A DNA stretch of 60,450 bases from an uncultured Opitutia bacterium (GCA_903896015.1 CAITWF010000113.1:1-60450), one strand, 5' to 3'. Numbered from the stretch's first letter, positions 8,990 to 18,698 are shown. Made by a program: numbers and translations. The notes: generated by a model not told the origin, from the letters alone.

Positions 8990-10414
8990 ATGTCCCACTC
9001 CGCGCAAGGTTTTATTCCGGTTGCCCCCGATTTGATCGAGGAACTCCAGGCGATCGTTGGCTATGACCAAGTCATCACCACGGAGGCCGAGGTCGAGACG
9101 CTCTCCAAGGATTGTTACTGGTATTCGCCCGTGCTGAAAAATCGACTGGAAGGTCGCCGCGCCTCGGCGGCGGTGAAAGTCGGCTCCGTAACGGAGCTCA
9201 AGGGCGTGCTCGCCTTTGCCTACGGGAATGACTTGCCCGTGACCTTGCGCGGTGGCGCGACCGGCAACTACGGGCAATGCATTCCGCTGTGCGGCGGCTT
9301 GGTCATAGATATTACGGGGCTCGATCGAATCACAAGTATTGAAGCCGGAGTGGCCACAGTGGAGCCGGGGGTGCGCGTCATCAATTTGGAGCGCGCCGCG
9401 CGGGCGCAGGGCTGGGAGATGCGCTGTCTGCCTTCAACGTGGGTGAAGTCCACGGTAAGCGGTTTCATTTCGGGCGGCAGCGCCGGGATCGGTTCCATCA
9501 CCTGGGGCGGCCTGCGCGAACCGGGAACGATCAAACGCCTCACGCTGCTCACGCTGGAATCTGCACCGCGCGAGATCGTGCTTGAAGAAGCTGAGACGCT
9601 AAAGGCCTTCCACGCCTACGGCACCAACGGTGTGATTGTGGAACTGCAGTTGCGCCTCGCGCCCGCGCGCCGCTGGGATCAACTCGTCATCACGGGACGG
9701 GAGTGGGCCGCGGTGACGGCGTTCGCGACTCGCGTGGCCTACGACGATTCGATTCCGAAGCGACTCGCCTCGCTGCTGGAGCCAAGTTTTGGTGAGAGTT
9801 TCAGGCCACTGCGCAAATGGCTGCCCGAGGGCCACGCGTTTATTTGGCTCGAAGTGGACCAGGGATGTGCGGCGGCAGTTGTAGCGGAGGCCCGCGCGAA
9901 AGGATTAAACGTGCCGTTGGTCATTCCTCACAGCGATCCGAAGCGGCAGCCGATGCTGATGGAATACGGCTGGAATCACAGCACGCTTTGGATGCTGAAG
10001 AGCCATCCGAACCACACCTACCTTCAACTAGGTATGGGCGCCAACTTTGCCGAGCAAGCGGCGAGGTTGAAGGCGCGCTTCCCGGGACAAATTCACCTTC
10101 ATTTTGAATTTGTGCGCGGGCGAGCGCCCTCCGGGGAATTCGGGCTCGTGATCCCGGTGCTTATCCCCGTCGTGAAATTCGTCGACGAAGACCACCTTCG
10201 CGGCGTCATCGCATTTGCCCGCGAACTCGGCATCGCCAGCAACAACCCGCACACCTGTTATCTCGAAGGCACACCGGACGATCGTGTATTTGCTTCACAG
10301 CTGGCACTGAAGCACACTGCCGACCCCAAAGGCCTGCTCAATCCCGGCAAGTTGAAAGGTGGCGCGATCAACTCCTTCATCGCGCAGAATTTTCCGGAGT
10401 TTCTCTATGCTTAG
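8990..10414 (+). CDS. FAD-linked oxidase of the glycolate-oxidase/VAO type
   Basis: 474 residues. The PCMH-type FAD-binding domain occupies roughly residues 40-225, with the flavin-contacting stretch RGGATGNYGQ near residue 84, then ITGLDRI, VEPGVRV and SGFISGGSAGIGS. The C-terminal half ends LLNPGKLKGG, typical of D-lactate/glycolate dehydrogenase relatives. No Cys-rich iron-sulfur domain is present. ATG 8990 starts just before the conserved domain; the frame continues upstream with unlike sequence. The substrate, probably a hydroxy acid or alcohol, cannot be read from sequence. Confidence 0.8.
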   Translation: MSHSAQGFIPVAPDLIEELQAIVGYDQVITTEAEVETLSKDCYWYSPVLKNRLEGRRASAAVKVGSVTELKGVLAFAYGNDLPVTLRGGATGNYGQCIPLCGGLVIDITGLDRITSIEAGVATVEPGVRVINLERAARAQGWEMRCLPSTWVKSTVSGFISGGSAGIGSITWGGLREPGTIKRLTLLTLESAPREIVLEEAETLKAFHAYGTNGVIVELQLRLAPARRWDQLVITGREWAAVTAFATRVAYDDSIPKRLASLLEPSFGESFRPLRKWLPEGHAFIWLEVDQGCAAAVVAEARAKGLNVPLVIPHSDPKRQPMLMEYGWNHSTLWMLKSHPNHTYLQLGMGANFAEQAARLKARFPGQIHLHFEFVRGRAPSGEFGLVIPVLIPVVKFVDEDHLRGVIAFARELGIASNNPHTCYLEGTPDDRVFASQLALKHTADPKGLLNPGKLKGGAINSFIAQNFPEFLYA

Positions 10415-10455
10415 GCTGCTTCGCCAATTTCTTCGCACTCCCAGCAGGAAAGGCG

Positions 10456-12564
10456 TCACAGCTTTGCCGTCTCGTCGACTTCGAGTCGGAGATAATCGTA
10501 GACGACACCGCTCGTGATTTCTCCGGCAGGGACCGTGAGGGTCAGTTCGTTTTCACCCGCCTTCAACAGGGCTGCGTCGAACTTCTGTGCATATTCCCGC
10601 CAGATGCCCTTGTTGGTATTATAGCGGAGCGCGTTGGTGGCCACGGTCCGGATGGTGCCGACTTCCTGGCCGTTGACGCCCACCGCCAGCCCGCCGCCGC
10701 CATCGGCGCCCGCCAGCGCCACGCGCAGCGTCGCGAGACCTTGGTCGGCTTGGTCGCGGTGGAACTTGATCGTCCAGGTCGTCGCGCGGCCGCGGCCGTA
10801 AACGCGCCACGGTCCCGCTTCGTTGGTCGGGGGATACTTCTCTTGCGACTCCGCTTTCACCCAGCCGAAGCGCTGATTGGCGGGATCTTTCGCCTCGGGA
10901 TTGAGCCACGCGGTCGACTCGCCGTGCGGCACCTGCTGGAAAAACCAGTCCTTGTGATAGTCGCTCCGGCCGATTGTATAGGTAATGTCGTTCGGGTAGA
11001 GGAGCGGATAGCGCAGACCCCAGCCCCAGAGCCAGTAATTCGCGCCGTCGCCCTTGAAAAATTTTCCACCCGTGCGATCCGGATAGCCGACCTCCCAAAC
11101 TTGCCGGCCGTAGCGGACCGGCTTCCAGTCGAGCCTGCCGAGATCAATCGTTTTGCCGGCTTCGACGGTGATGTCGGTCTTGGCGAACTCGCCCAACACA
11201 CCCTCGGCAAACGCGTGCAACGTGTAGGTGCCCGGCCGCACGTTGCGAATCGTGAAGTGCCCGTCTTCGCCACCCTCGGCCCAGAACTGGTAATAGTTCG
11301 CGTCGTGATCCCACGTGACGGTCCGGCCGTTGCCCGAGCGCAGCGCGAATGCCGTGCCGGGTCCTTCGAAATCCGGCTGCGTGAGGCCCGCCCAGAGATG
11401 CGGCAGCTTCTTGGTGGCCGCCTGCGGATCGTTCAACGCCAGTTGGCCTGCGACCGTGGCCCGCGCGGCTTTCTGCGGGTAGTCCACGCCCTGCACCCAG
11501 GCAAAGGGCCATTGCGCCTGCGTGACCTTGGCCTGCACGAGCGCGTCGGTGAACAGCGCGTTGGCATTCGCGGTCCAGGCGGTCGGAATGATCGGATTGC
11601 CCGCGGTGGCGGCGAATTTTTCGAGGTCCGCCGGCGCGGGCGTCGCGGCACTCTGCAGCGCGTTGCAATAAACGAAAATCGGCCCGACGACCTTGTTCCA
11701 CTCCTGCCCGGCGGGGATGTTGCACTCGGCGCCACCCGCGTAATGTCCCGAGGTCCAGTAATCGAGCATCGTTGCCCCCATGTGGCAGACCAGATCGATT
11801 CGGGTGGGACCGCCGCCGAGATATTCGTGGGACGGATTGATGAACCAGATGCCGACGTGTTGCTTGATACTCGACCAGCCATACGCGGGAAGCTTATACA
11901 TTTCCGCGCAGTAACTGTATTTGTGTTCGACCGAGTTCTTATAGAGACCAGTGCTCAGGATGCGCTGCTCTTTGGCGTGAATGACGACGCCCGCGCGCAA
12001 ATCTTCGTTGCTGCACATGGGCATATTGCGATCGGCGTCGACCGAGAGCCAGTCGAAGTCGGGGATCATTTGGTTGATGAAGCGGCTCTCGCCTTCACCC
12101 GCCGCGGGATAGCCGGCGCTGTGCGAGTAGATCGCATAGGTGTAGAAACCGCTCACCCCTCGTTCCAGTGTATAGCGCACCTCAATATCCATGCGACCGG
12201 TCACGCCCTTCACGGCAACTTCGGCGCGCTCGCCGCCGTTTGAAACCGGGTCGACCGTGACCGCTTGGGTTACCGTCCCGGACGGCAACTGCTCCCAGCT
12301 TTCGGAGCGGCCATTTAGCACCTCGAGTCCGTGGTAAACGAGCGAAGTCATTTTGCCGTTTCGCTTCGCGATCCCGGCTTTGACGATGCCGTTGTCGAGC
12401 GTCCATGAATCGCCGTTGTCGGTGATCGTCGCCGCGGTGTTTACTGCGAGTTTGGCAACGACCGGCGCAGCATCGGCGGCGCGAAGCTTTGGGCTGGAAA
12501 ATGAGGTGGACACCAAGGCAGCCAGCGCGAGGGCGTGCCGAAAGCTCGACGGGGGGATATTCAT
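10456..12564 (-). CDS. Secreted rhamnogalacturonan lyase, PL4 family (copy 1)
   Basis: 702 residues with a signal peptide ending near LRAADA. PL4 enzymes cut the rhamnose-galacturonate backbone of pectin by beta-elimination. The N-terminal two-thirds is the beta-sandwich catalytic domain (GVVIHAKEQRIL, KNSVEHKYSY, KQHVGIWFINPS); the Lys in HKYSY is a candidate catalytic residue. Near residue 430 comes a fibronectin-III-like module (RNVRPGTYTLHAFA), then a C-terminal carbohydrate-binding-like domain (WLWGWGLRYPLLYPND, RVYGRGRATTWTIKF, GVVYDYLRLE). It is clearly paralogous to the gene just upstream on the same strand; the two are 56 bases apart. Confidence 0.85.
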   Translation of the reverse strand: MNIPPSSFRHALALAALVSTSFSSPKLRAADAAPVVAKLAVNTAATITDNGDSWTLDNGIVKAGIAKRNGKMTSLVYHGLEVLNGRSESWEQLPSGTVTQAVTVDPVSNGGERAEVAVKGVTGRMDIEVRYTLERGVSGFYTYAIYSHSAGYPAAGEGESRFINQMIPDFDWLSVDADRNMPMCSNEDLRAGVVIHAKEQRILSTGLYKNSVEHKYSYCAEMYKLPAYGWSSIKQHVGIWFINPSHEYLGGGPTRIDLVCHMGATMLDYWTSGHYAGGAECNIPAGQEWNKVVGPIFVYCNALQSAATPAPADLEKFAATAGNPIIPTAWTANANALFTDALVQAKVTQAQWPFAWVQGVDYPQKAARATVAGQLALNDPQAATKKLPHLWAGLTQPDFEGPGTAFALRSGNGRTVTWDHDANYYQFWAEGGEDGHFTIRNVRPGTYTLHAFAEGVLGEFAKTDITVEAGKTIDLGRLDWKPVRYGRQVWEVGYPDRTGGKFFKGDGANYWLWGWGLRYPLLYPNDITYTIGRSDYHKDWFFQQVPHGESTAWLNPEAKDPANQRFGWVKAESQEKYPPTNEAGPWRVYGRGRATTWTIKFHRDQADQGLATLRVALAGADGGGGLAVGVNGQEVGTIRTVATNALRYNTNKGIWREYAQKFDAALLKAGENELTLTVPAGEITSGVVYDYLRLEVDETAKL

Positions 12565-12620
12565 GGGGATTTGAACGACAGGAAAAACACCGAGGGTGGA
12601 GGGGCGTTTTCGCGGGCCGG

Positions 12621-14960
12621 TTAATTCGTCGCGCCCACGGGTTTGCCCTCGAGCTTTTGAGTCTCGTCGAGTTCAAGGCGCAGATAATCGTAGACGACGC
12701 CGCTGGTGAGTTCACCGGCGGGCACGGTGAGTTCGATTGTGTTCTCACCGGCTTTCAGCAGCGCAGCATCGAATTTGAGCGTCTGCTCCTGCCACACGGC
12801 TTTGTTCGTATTGTAGCGCAGGGCGTTCGTGCTCACGGGATGAACGACCCCGGCCTCCTTGCCGTTCACACCGATGAGGAGCGCCGGTGTATCGGCGCCC
12901 GCAAGAGCGAGTCGCAGCGCAGCGACGCCCTGCTTCGCCTTCTCTACGTTGAACTTAATCGTCCACGTGCACGCGCGGCCACGGCCGTAGATGCGCCAAG
13001 GACCGCTTTGATTCGTCTGGGGATATTGATCGAGCGACTCGGCCTTTACCCAGCCGAAACGTTGGTTAGCGGGATCTTTCGCGGCAGGATTTAACCACGC
13101 GGTCGATTCGCCGTGCGGTGTCTGTTGGAAAAACCAGTCGGTGTGGTAGTCGCTCCGGCCGATCACATAAGTGATGTCGTCCGGAAAAAGCAGCGGGTAA
13201 CGCAGCCCCCAGCCCCAGAGCCAGTAGTTGGCGGCGTCGCCCTTAAAAAATTTTCCGCCCGTGCGATCGGAATAGCCGATTTCCCAAAGCTGCCGACCAA
13301 AACGCACCGGCTTCCACTCAAGTTTTCCGAGATCGAGCGCTTTGCCGGCTTCGATTGTGATGTTCGCCTGCGCGAATTCTCCGAGCACCCCGTCGGCAAA
13401 CGCGTGCAGCGTGTAAGTGCCGGGACGCACATTTGTGATAGTGAACTTTCCGTCGTCGGTGCCGTCGTTCCAAAACTGATAGTGTTTCGCGTCGTGCACC
13501 CAGTCACTCGGCCGCGGCCCGAAACCGAAGCCGCCGCGACCGCGGCCCGGCCCGCCACGTGCGCCGGCGGGGGACGCGGCCAGCGCTTCGCGCGCCGCCG
13601 CGAGGGTTTCGGGCGTGGCGACAGTGATGAACTGGTTGAGATTTGCGCCTGCGCTGCCGGACGCATCGGGATACGCGAGACCAACAGTGAGATGGGGCAA
13701 TTTCGTCGCAGCGGCTTGCGGATCGTTAAGCACGATCTGGCCGGTGACACTACCGCGGTCGTTTTTGTGCGGATAGTCGATGCCTTTGACCCAGTCGTAA
13801 GGCCACGCGGCTTTCTCTTTTGCAGCTTGCCCGAGTGCATCTTGCCAGAGTGCGGTCGCATTTTGCTTCCACGCTGGCGGCACCGCCGGATTGCCGGCAG
13901 TCGCGGCGAGCGTGTCGAGATCGGACTGCGAGGGTATCGCAAAATGATCAAGCGAGTTCACATAGATCATCATCGGCCCGACCACCTTCGTCCAGGCCTC
14001 GCCGGCTGCGATGCTCGCGTTCGCACCGCCGCCGTAATGCGTGCCGCGCCAGTAATTCAACAGGATCGGATCGGGATTGTCGTTGTCGCCGAAGTGGCAA
14101 ACGAGTTCCTGCTTCGTCGCGCCGCCGCTGAGATATTCGATCGTCGGGTTGATGAACCACACGCCGACGTGCTGCTTGGTGGACGACCAGCCATACGCGG
14201 GTATTTTATATTGGACGGCATTGTAGCTGTATTTGTGCTCCACCGAATTCTTGTAGACGCCCTGGCTCAGGATGCGCTGCTCCTTCGCGTGCACGACGAC
14301 ACCGGTGCCCCAATCTTTCGGTGCGCACGCGAGCATGTTGCGATCGCCGTCAACCGAGATCCAGTCGAACCCCTGATTGACGCGAATGATGTAACGACTC
14401 TCGGGCATGTTGAGCGGCCCATAGTCCGCAGGGTGAGAAAAAATCGCATAGACGTGCACACCGCTCTCGCCGCGCGCGAGGGTGTAGCGCACTTCGAGAT
14501 CGAGATTCACCGTGCCGCCAGCCGCGCCGCCCGGTGAACCCGGCGTCAGCCCCGCCGCCCGATCACCCTTCGTGACGCCCTTGATCGAAACCTCGGCGCG
14601 ATCACCACCGTTGGCCGCGGGATCGATCGTGATCGACTGGGTAAGGCCGCCCACTTTGGCCGCGGCAGAAGGATCCTGCTCCCAGCCGCCGACGTGACCC
14701 TGATCGTGGCCGAGGACATCGGCGCCGCGATAGATCAGCGACTCAAGTTCGGCGCGGCGCTTGTCGAGGCGCACGGTGACGATGCCGTTATCGAGCACAA
14801 AGGTGTCGGCCTCCTCCTTCACGGTGACGGGAGTGGTGACGGCAGTCCGGGCAATCACCGGCGCGATTTCCGCCGTCGACGTCGTCTGGATGGCAGCGAT
14901 CAGGGTGCCGGTGAGGAGAAAGGAAATAAACCGTAAGTTGGGGCGGTGTGGAACATGCAT
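12621..14960 (-). CDS. Secreted rhamnogalacturonan lyase, PL4 family (copy 2, with insert)
   Basis: 779 residues from ATG 14960, chosen because MHVPHRPNLRFISFLL begins a signal peptide. Same domain order as the neighbouring copy and nearly identical blocks (VVHAKEQRIL, KNSVEHKYSY, NVRPGTYTLHAFA, YWLWGWGLRYPLL, IYGRGRACTWTIKF). It is longer for two reasons: small insertions in the N-terminal half (for example the Gly/Ala/Pro stretch encoded near 14510-14565), and a Gly/Arg-rich insert (GARGGPGRGRGGFGFG) encoded around 13505-13570 between the catalytic and fibronectin-like parts. Tandem duplication is the simplest explanation. Confidence 0.85.
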   Translation of the reverse strand: MHVPHRPNLRFISFLLTGTLIAAIQTTSTAEIAPVIARTAVTTPVTVKEEADTFVLDNGIVTVRLDKRRAELESLIYRGADVLGHDQGHVGGWEQDPSAAAKVGGLTQSITIDPAANGGDRAEVSIKGVTKGDRAAGLTPGSPGGAAGGTVNLDLEVRYTLARGESGVHVYAIFSHPADYGPLNMPESRYIIRVNQGFDWISVDGDRNMLACAPKDWGTGVVVHAKEQRILSQGVYKNSVEHKYSYNAVQYKIPAYGWSSTKQHVGVWFINPTIEYLSGGATKQELVCHFGDNDNPDPILLNYWRGTHYGGGANASIAAGEAWTKVVGPMMIYVNSLDHFAIPSQSDLDTLAATAGNPAVPPAWKQNATALWQDALGQAAKEKAAWPYDWVKGIDYPHKNDRGSVTGQIVLNDPQAAATKLPHLTVGLAYPDASGSAGANLNQFITVATPETLAAAREALAASPAGARGGPGRGRGGFGFGPRPSDWVHDAKHYQFWNDGTDDGKFTITNVRPGTYTLHAFADGVLGEFAQANITIEAGKALDLGKLEWKPVRFGRQLWEIGYSDRTGGKFFKGDAANYWLWGWGLRYPLLFPDDITYVIGRSDYHTDWFFQQTPHGESTAWLNPAAKDPANQRFGWVKAESLDQYPQTNQSGPWRIYGRGRACTWTIKFNVEKAKQGVAALRLALAGADTPALLIGVNGKEAGVVHPVSTNALRYNTNKAVWQEQTLKFDAALLKAGENTIELTVPAGELTSGVVYDYLRLELDETQKLEGKPVGATN

Positions 14961-15048
14961 CAACGCGCGAGACGCGCCCCGCCCAAAACCGTTTCGAGCC
15001 GACGGAGTTCGCCGCGTCGGACAGTCTGCCGCGAGGCAGCAACGCAAC

Positions 15049-18000
15049 TCACGCGGTCTGAATTGTTTCGTCGGGTAGCAGTGCGGAGATCATCGCGGCA
15101 CCGTCGGTCTGCTGCTGGGTGGTGAGCGTTAACGGATCGGCGTCAGTCAGGGAGAGGGCGTTCAGTTTGCCGGAGCCGCCATTGTAGAGCGCGATAAGGT
15201 TGCCCCAACTGCTGGCGATATCGCCAGAGGTGTCGGCGACCGCGAGGTTGCGGATGGTCGAATCCGAGGCGATTGTAGAAGCGTCGGCGGCATTCACCTC
15301 GGACAGGTCGACTTGGTAGCTGCTGTCGATCTTGCTGAGGGCATCGCTGCCGGACGTCCAAGCTTGTTGATTGAGCGCGAGAACCGGGGTCGAGTCGGTT
15401 AGGTGCAGACCGGAGAGGGAGCCGCCGAGCGCGAGGATGTCGTCAAAGTTGGTAGAGACGTTGTCCGCCGTATCACTGATGCCGATTGAAGCAACTTGGT
15501 CGACGGCTTTGACGTTGCCGAGGTCGGCCGTGGAGACGGCGCTGGCGGCGATCTGGAAGGCGTTGGAGATCTTATCGAGCGTCGCGGAATCGTTGAGAAT
15601 CTGCGAACCGGTGAGGGAGAGTGTGCCACCTTCATCGGTGAGCGCAATCGAGTTGACGTTCGAGAGGCCGGCGAGGGCGTCGAAATTCGTGGCGACGTCT
15701 CCGCTGGAGCCGGTGAGATCCATCGCGCTCACGTGGGCATTGGCGCCGAGCGTGGCGGCATCGGCCACCGCGACGTCGGAGAGCGCGACCTGATAGTTGC
15801 CGTCTTTCACGAGGCCAAGCACGTCGGACGAGCTGTTGAACGCATCGGCCGACATCGTGAGTGCGGTGGTCGGATCGGAAAGCTGGATCTGCGTGAGCTT
15901 CGATTCGGCGGCGAGATCGCTGAGCGAAGCTGAGATCGTCGAGGAATTGTCGGCGACTTGAATTTGCGTGACCGCGCTGTCGCTGCTGAGCGACGAAACG
16001 TCCGCGACGCTGGCGCCGGAAACCGAAACGGCGAGCGAGGCGGAGAACTTGTCACCCAGGCTGTGGGCAGAGGTCCATTGCTTCACCGTCAACTGCAGCG
16101 GATCGGAGTCCGTCTGCGCGATGTCGACGAGCTTGGTGCCGAGGGTGCCGAGGGTATCCCACGCGGCGGAAAGATGCGCGCCGGAGTCGGACACCGCGAG
16201 GGATTTGACAGAGGTGCTCGCGGCGAACGTCGCGGCCTTTGCCGCGGCGACATCGGAAAGATCGGCTTGGTAACCGCCGGCGATTTTCGCGAGCGTGCCT
16301 TGGTTTTGATCAAACGCAGTGCCAGTCAACGCGAGTGCCGTGGTGCCGGCATCGGTCTGCGCGATGCTCACTAACTTGTGACCGATCGTCGTCAGATCGG
16401 CGAGATTGCCGACGATGCTGGAGGCATCGCCCGTGACCTGCATCGTTGCAATCTTGGCGTTGGCGGTGAACAAATCCTTGGCTGCGGCGGCATCGACTTG
16501 ATCGACCGCAAGGGTGTAGCGGCCTCCTTTGATCAAGCCGAGGACGCCTTGCGCACCGTCGAGCTGGCTGGCGTGCAAGGAGAGGCTAGTGGCGGGTGCG
16601 GTGAGCGTGATGCTGTTTAATTTTCCGCCGCTGTTGAGCGTCGCGAGGCCGGACAATGAATTTGTCACGGCGCTGCCGTCATCGGTGATGTCGATTTTGT
16701 CGACCACGCTATCGGAACCAATTTGCGCCGCTTGCGCGACGCTCGCACCGAAAACGGAAAACTTCAGGGAGGCGTCGAATTTACCGACGAGTTGGTCGTT
16801 GACGCCAGTTTCATACTGGTTGACTGAGAGCGAAAGCGAGCCGTCGTCGGACTTGCTGACGCTGGCGAGCGAGCCGCTGATCGAGCGGAGGGAATTCCAG
16901 TTGGCGAGGAGGTTCTTGCCGGTGTCGGCGACGGCGAGTTGGGCGACGTGGACGTTTGTCGCGTCAGTGAGTGCCTTAGCGGCGGAAACCCCCGTGACGT
17001 TGACCGTGTAACCCCCGTCGATCTTGGCGAGGACCGAGGAGCGCGACTCCAACGCGGACTGTGTGACATTGATCGCGGTGCCGCTGTCGGACTGTTGGAT
17101 TTTAGCGACCTTCTTTCCGAGTTGATAAAGCGTGTCGAGGTTCGACCTAATTTGGGCGCTGGTGCCGCCGACCTCCATCGAGACGACGTGCGTGTTGCTC
17201 GCGAGATCATTGAGCGAGGTCATCGACGCACCGGTGACGGCGAGGCTGTAGACGCCGTTCGTAATTTTGCTGAGAACGCTCTGCGTGCCAGTGAGCTTGT
17301 CGCCGGTAAGCAGCGCGGCATCCATAGACATGGTGTAGTTCTTGCCGGTCAGCGCGATGCCTGAAAGAAGGCCGGCATCACCGACGGTTTTGAGATCGTC
17401 GAGATTGGCGGCGACATTGTCGGCGGAATCGGAGACTTTGACGGAGGCGACATGATCGACGTTCGCCACTGCCGCAGCCTGACCGGCGGCCACACCAGTG
17501 ACCGCGAGATTGTAGGTATGGGTGTTATCGACCGTGAACTTGCCGAGCAGGTCCTGGCTTTGGGCGAGTTGATCGCCGGTGATTGCAATGTTGTTGGAGG
17601 AATCGGAGACGGTGATGGCGGTGAGGCTTCCGGACAGCCGTTGGAGCAGGGACCATTTTTTCGCGAGGTTCGCGGCGGTGTCATTGACCGAGACCGAAAT
17701 GACTTTCTGGTTCGCGGTGAGCGCGGCGGTTTGCGCCGCGGAAGCGCGGATCACGGCGAGGTGGTAGCTGGTGAGAATTTTTCCGATAGCGACGGAATCC
17801 TGAGTGTATTGCGTGCCGGTGATGCTGAGTGGGGTGGACGCGTCAGTTTGCGAGATGCTTTTGAGCTTCAAGCCAGCACGCTGAAGCGCATCGAGATTGG
17901 ATTCGATCGCATCGGTTGTGTCGCTGACGTCGATCGATTTGATTTTGGCGTTGGCGGTGAGGGCGGGAGAGCTGCCGAGGCCGAGGGTGTCGCTGACGCT

Positions 18001-18576
18001 CGCGCTTGAGATGGCCAGGGTGTAGGCGCCGTTCTTGATGGAGTTGAGCGCATCGCCATCGGCGGCGAGCTGCGCGGCGGAGATTTTCAGCGTCGAGGCG
18101 GCACCGGTCTGGACGATTTGGGTGAGCGAGCCGGCGCTCGCCAGGGTCTGTAGACTGTCGAGATTGCGCTGGATGTTCGCGCTGGTGTCAGCGACGGCGA
18201 TCGTGGTGACGTAGCTGGGCTTGGCCGCGACGAGCGAGGCGGCATTGGCGGCCTTCACGCCAGAGACGTCGAGGGTGTTGCCATCGCCGGCACCCCATTT
18301 GGCGAGAATGGCGCTGTCCTTGGCATATTGGGTGGCGGTGACAGAGAGATTTTGCGCCGAGTCCGTCGTGGTGAGGTCGGTGATTTTAGCCGCGACACTT
18401 TGGAGCGAATCGAGGTTCTTAAGGATGTTCTGGAGGCTGTCTGCAATGACGACCGTGGCGGAGGGCTTGAGCCGCAATGTGGTCAAAGCCGCCGCTACCG
18501 TCACGGGATCCGTAGACGTTTGCGGGACGAAAATTGTCCCCGCGGCGGCGTGGACGGCACCATTAACTGTGGGCAT
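15049..18576 (-). CDS. Giant repetitive protein of about 14 tandem 80-residue units
   Basis: 1175 residues, almost entirely repeats of a unit that reads roughly V.SI.VSDT..NI..NLD.L..LG.KL.SI..TD....L.ITG.Q......L.KI...Y.L.V.GVSAA.A..L. Ser, Thr, Ala and Asp dominate; there is no Cys. The alternation of short beta-like strands and a helix per unit suggests an elongated solenoid. No signal peptide and no GGxGxD calcium repeats are seen, so its export route is unknown; the C-terminus (LLPDETIQTA) might carry a non-cleaved signal. Large repetitive proteins of this type are usually surface-attached or secreted, but that is inference. It is the first gene before the two PL4 lyases on the same strand. 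Confidence 0.8.
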   Translation of the reverse strand: MPTVNGAVHAAAGTIFVPQTSTDPVTVAAALTTLRLKPSATVVIADSLQNILKNLDSLQSVAAKITDLTTTDSAQNLSVTATQYAKDSAILAKWGAGDGNTLDVSGVKAANAASLVAAKPSYVTTIAVADTSANIQRNLDSLQTLASAGSLTQIVQTGAASTLKISAAQLAADGDALNSIKNGAYTLAISSASVSDTLGLGSSPALTANAKIKSIDVSDTTDAIESNLDALQRAGLKLKSISQTDASTPLSITGTQYTQDSVAIGKILTSYHLAVIRASAAQTAALTANQKVISVSVNDTAANLAKKWSLLQRLSGSLTAITVSDSSNNIAITGDQLAQSQDLLGKFTVDNTHTYNLAVTGVAAGQAAAVANVDHVASVKVSDSADNVAANLDDLKTVGDAGLLSGIALTGKNYTMSMDAALLTGDKLTGTQSVLSKITNGVYSLAVTGASMTSLNDLASNTHVVSMEVGGTSAQIRSNLDTLYQLGKKVAKIQQSDSGTAINVTQSALESRSSVLAKIDGGYTVNVTGVSAAKALTDATNVHVAQLAVADTGKNLLANWNSLRSISGSLASVSKSDDGSLSLSVNQYETGVNDQLVGKFDASLKFSVFGASVAQAAQIGSDSVVDKIDITDDGSAVTNSLSGLATLNSGGKLNSITLTAPATSLSLHASQLDGAQGVLGLIKGGRYTLAVDQVDAAAAKDLFTANAKIATMQVTGDASSIVGNLADLTTIGHKLVSIAQTDAGTTALALTGTAFDQNQGTLAKIAGGYQADLSDVAAAKAATFAASTSVKSLAVSDSGAHLSAAWDTLGTLGTKLVDIAQTDSDPLQLTVKQWTSAHSLGDKFSASLAVSVSGASVADVSSLSSDSAVTQIQVADNSSTISASLSDLAAESKLTQIQLSDPTTALTMSADAFNSSSDVLGLVKDGNYQVALSDVAVADAATLGANAHVSAMDLTGSSGDVATNFDALAGLSNVNSIALTDEGGTLSLTGSQILNDSATLDKISNAFQIAASAVSTADLGNVKAVDQVASIGISDTADNVSTNFDDILALGGSLSGLHLTDSTPVLALNQQAWTSGSDALSKIDSSYQVDLSEVNAADASTIASDSTIRNLAVADTSGDIASSWGNLIALYNGGSGKLNALSLTDADPLTLTTQQQTDGAAMISALLPDETIQTA
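15070..18462 (-). repeat. Nested tandem repeat region inside the giant protein gene
   Basis: 14 units of about 78-88 codons can be aligned by eye, beginning at ATVVIADSLQN and ending at IRNLAVADTSG. They also fall into a three-unit order: units 4, 7, 10 and 14 have a Trp after the first helix (LAKKW, LLANW, LSAAW, IASSW); units 6, 9 and 12 begin with a Met variant (VVSMEVGG, IATMQVTG, VSAMDLTG); units 2, 5, 8 and 11 form the third class. The super-period is about 240 residues (720 bases). Confidence 0.7.
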
Positions 18577-18611
18577 TACCTAACTTATCGGCTGGCTTCC
18601 GGGGGACTTAA

Positions 18612-18631
18612 GGCGGGGCGATCGCCCCGCC
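18612..18631. repeat. Perfect 20-base palindrome
   Basis: GGCGGGGCGA followed directly by TCGCCCCGCC, a perfect two-fold symmetric site with no loop, in the 122-base gap between the sigma factor terminator and the giant repetitive gene start. It lies 36-55 bases upstream of that gene's ATG, so it could be an operator or an interspersed palindrome. Confidence 0.45.
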
Positions 18632-18649
18632 CGTCCCACTCAGGCCACG

Positions 18650-18675
18650 AAAAAAGCCCGGCTCGCGTCGGGCTT
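18650..18675 (-). terminator. Rho-independent terminator of the sigma factor gene
   Basis: Read on the minus strand: AAGCCCG, an 8-base loop, CGGGCTT, then a run of T. It starts 24 bases after the sigma factor stop codon. Confidence 0.8.
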
Positions 18676-18698
18676 CGCTTTCCACAGTGGGTGAGACC

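Noticed and set aside
10741-12243. A 500-codon open frame on the plus strand through the first PL4 gene
   Set aside because: It mirrors a well-supported lyase gene. Long antisense frames are expected at this GC, and its protein is Arg/Gly rich with no recognisable motif. The same holds for 13113-14537, 41382-42878 and 2283-3764.
15070-18462. CRISPR-like or DNA-level tandem array
   Set aside because: The repeats are diverged at DNA level, in frame and protein-coding, with no spacer structure or cas genes.
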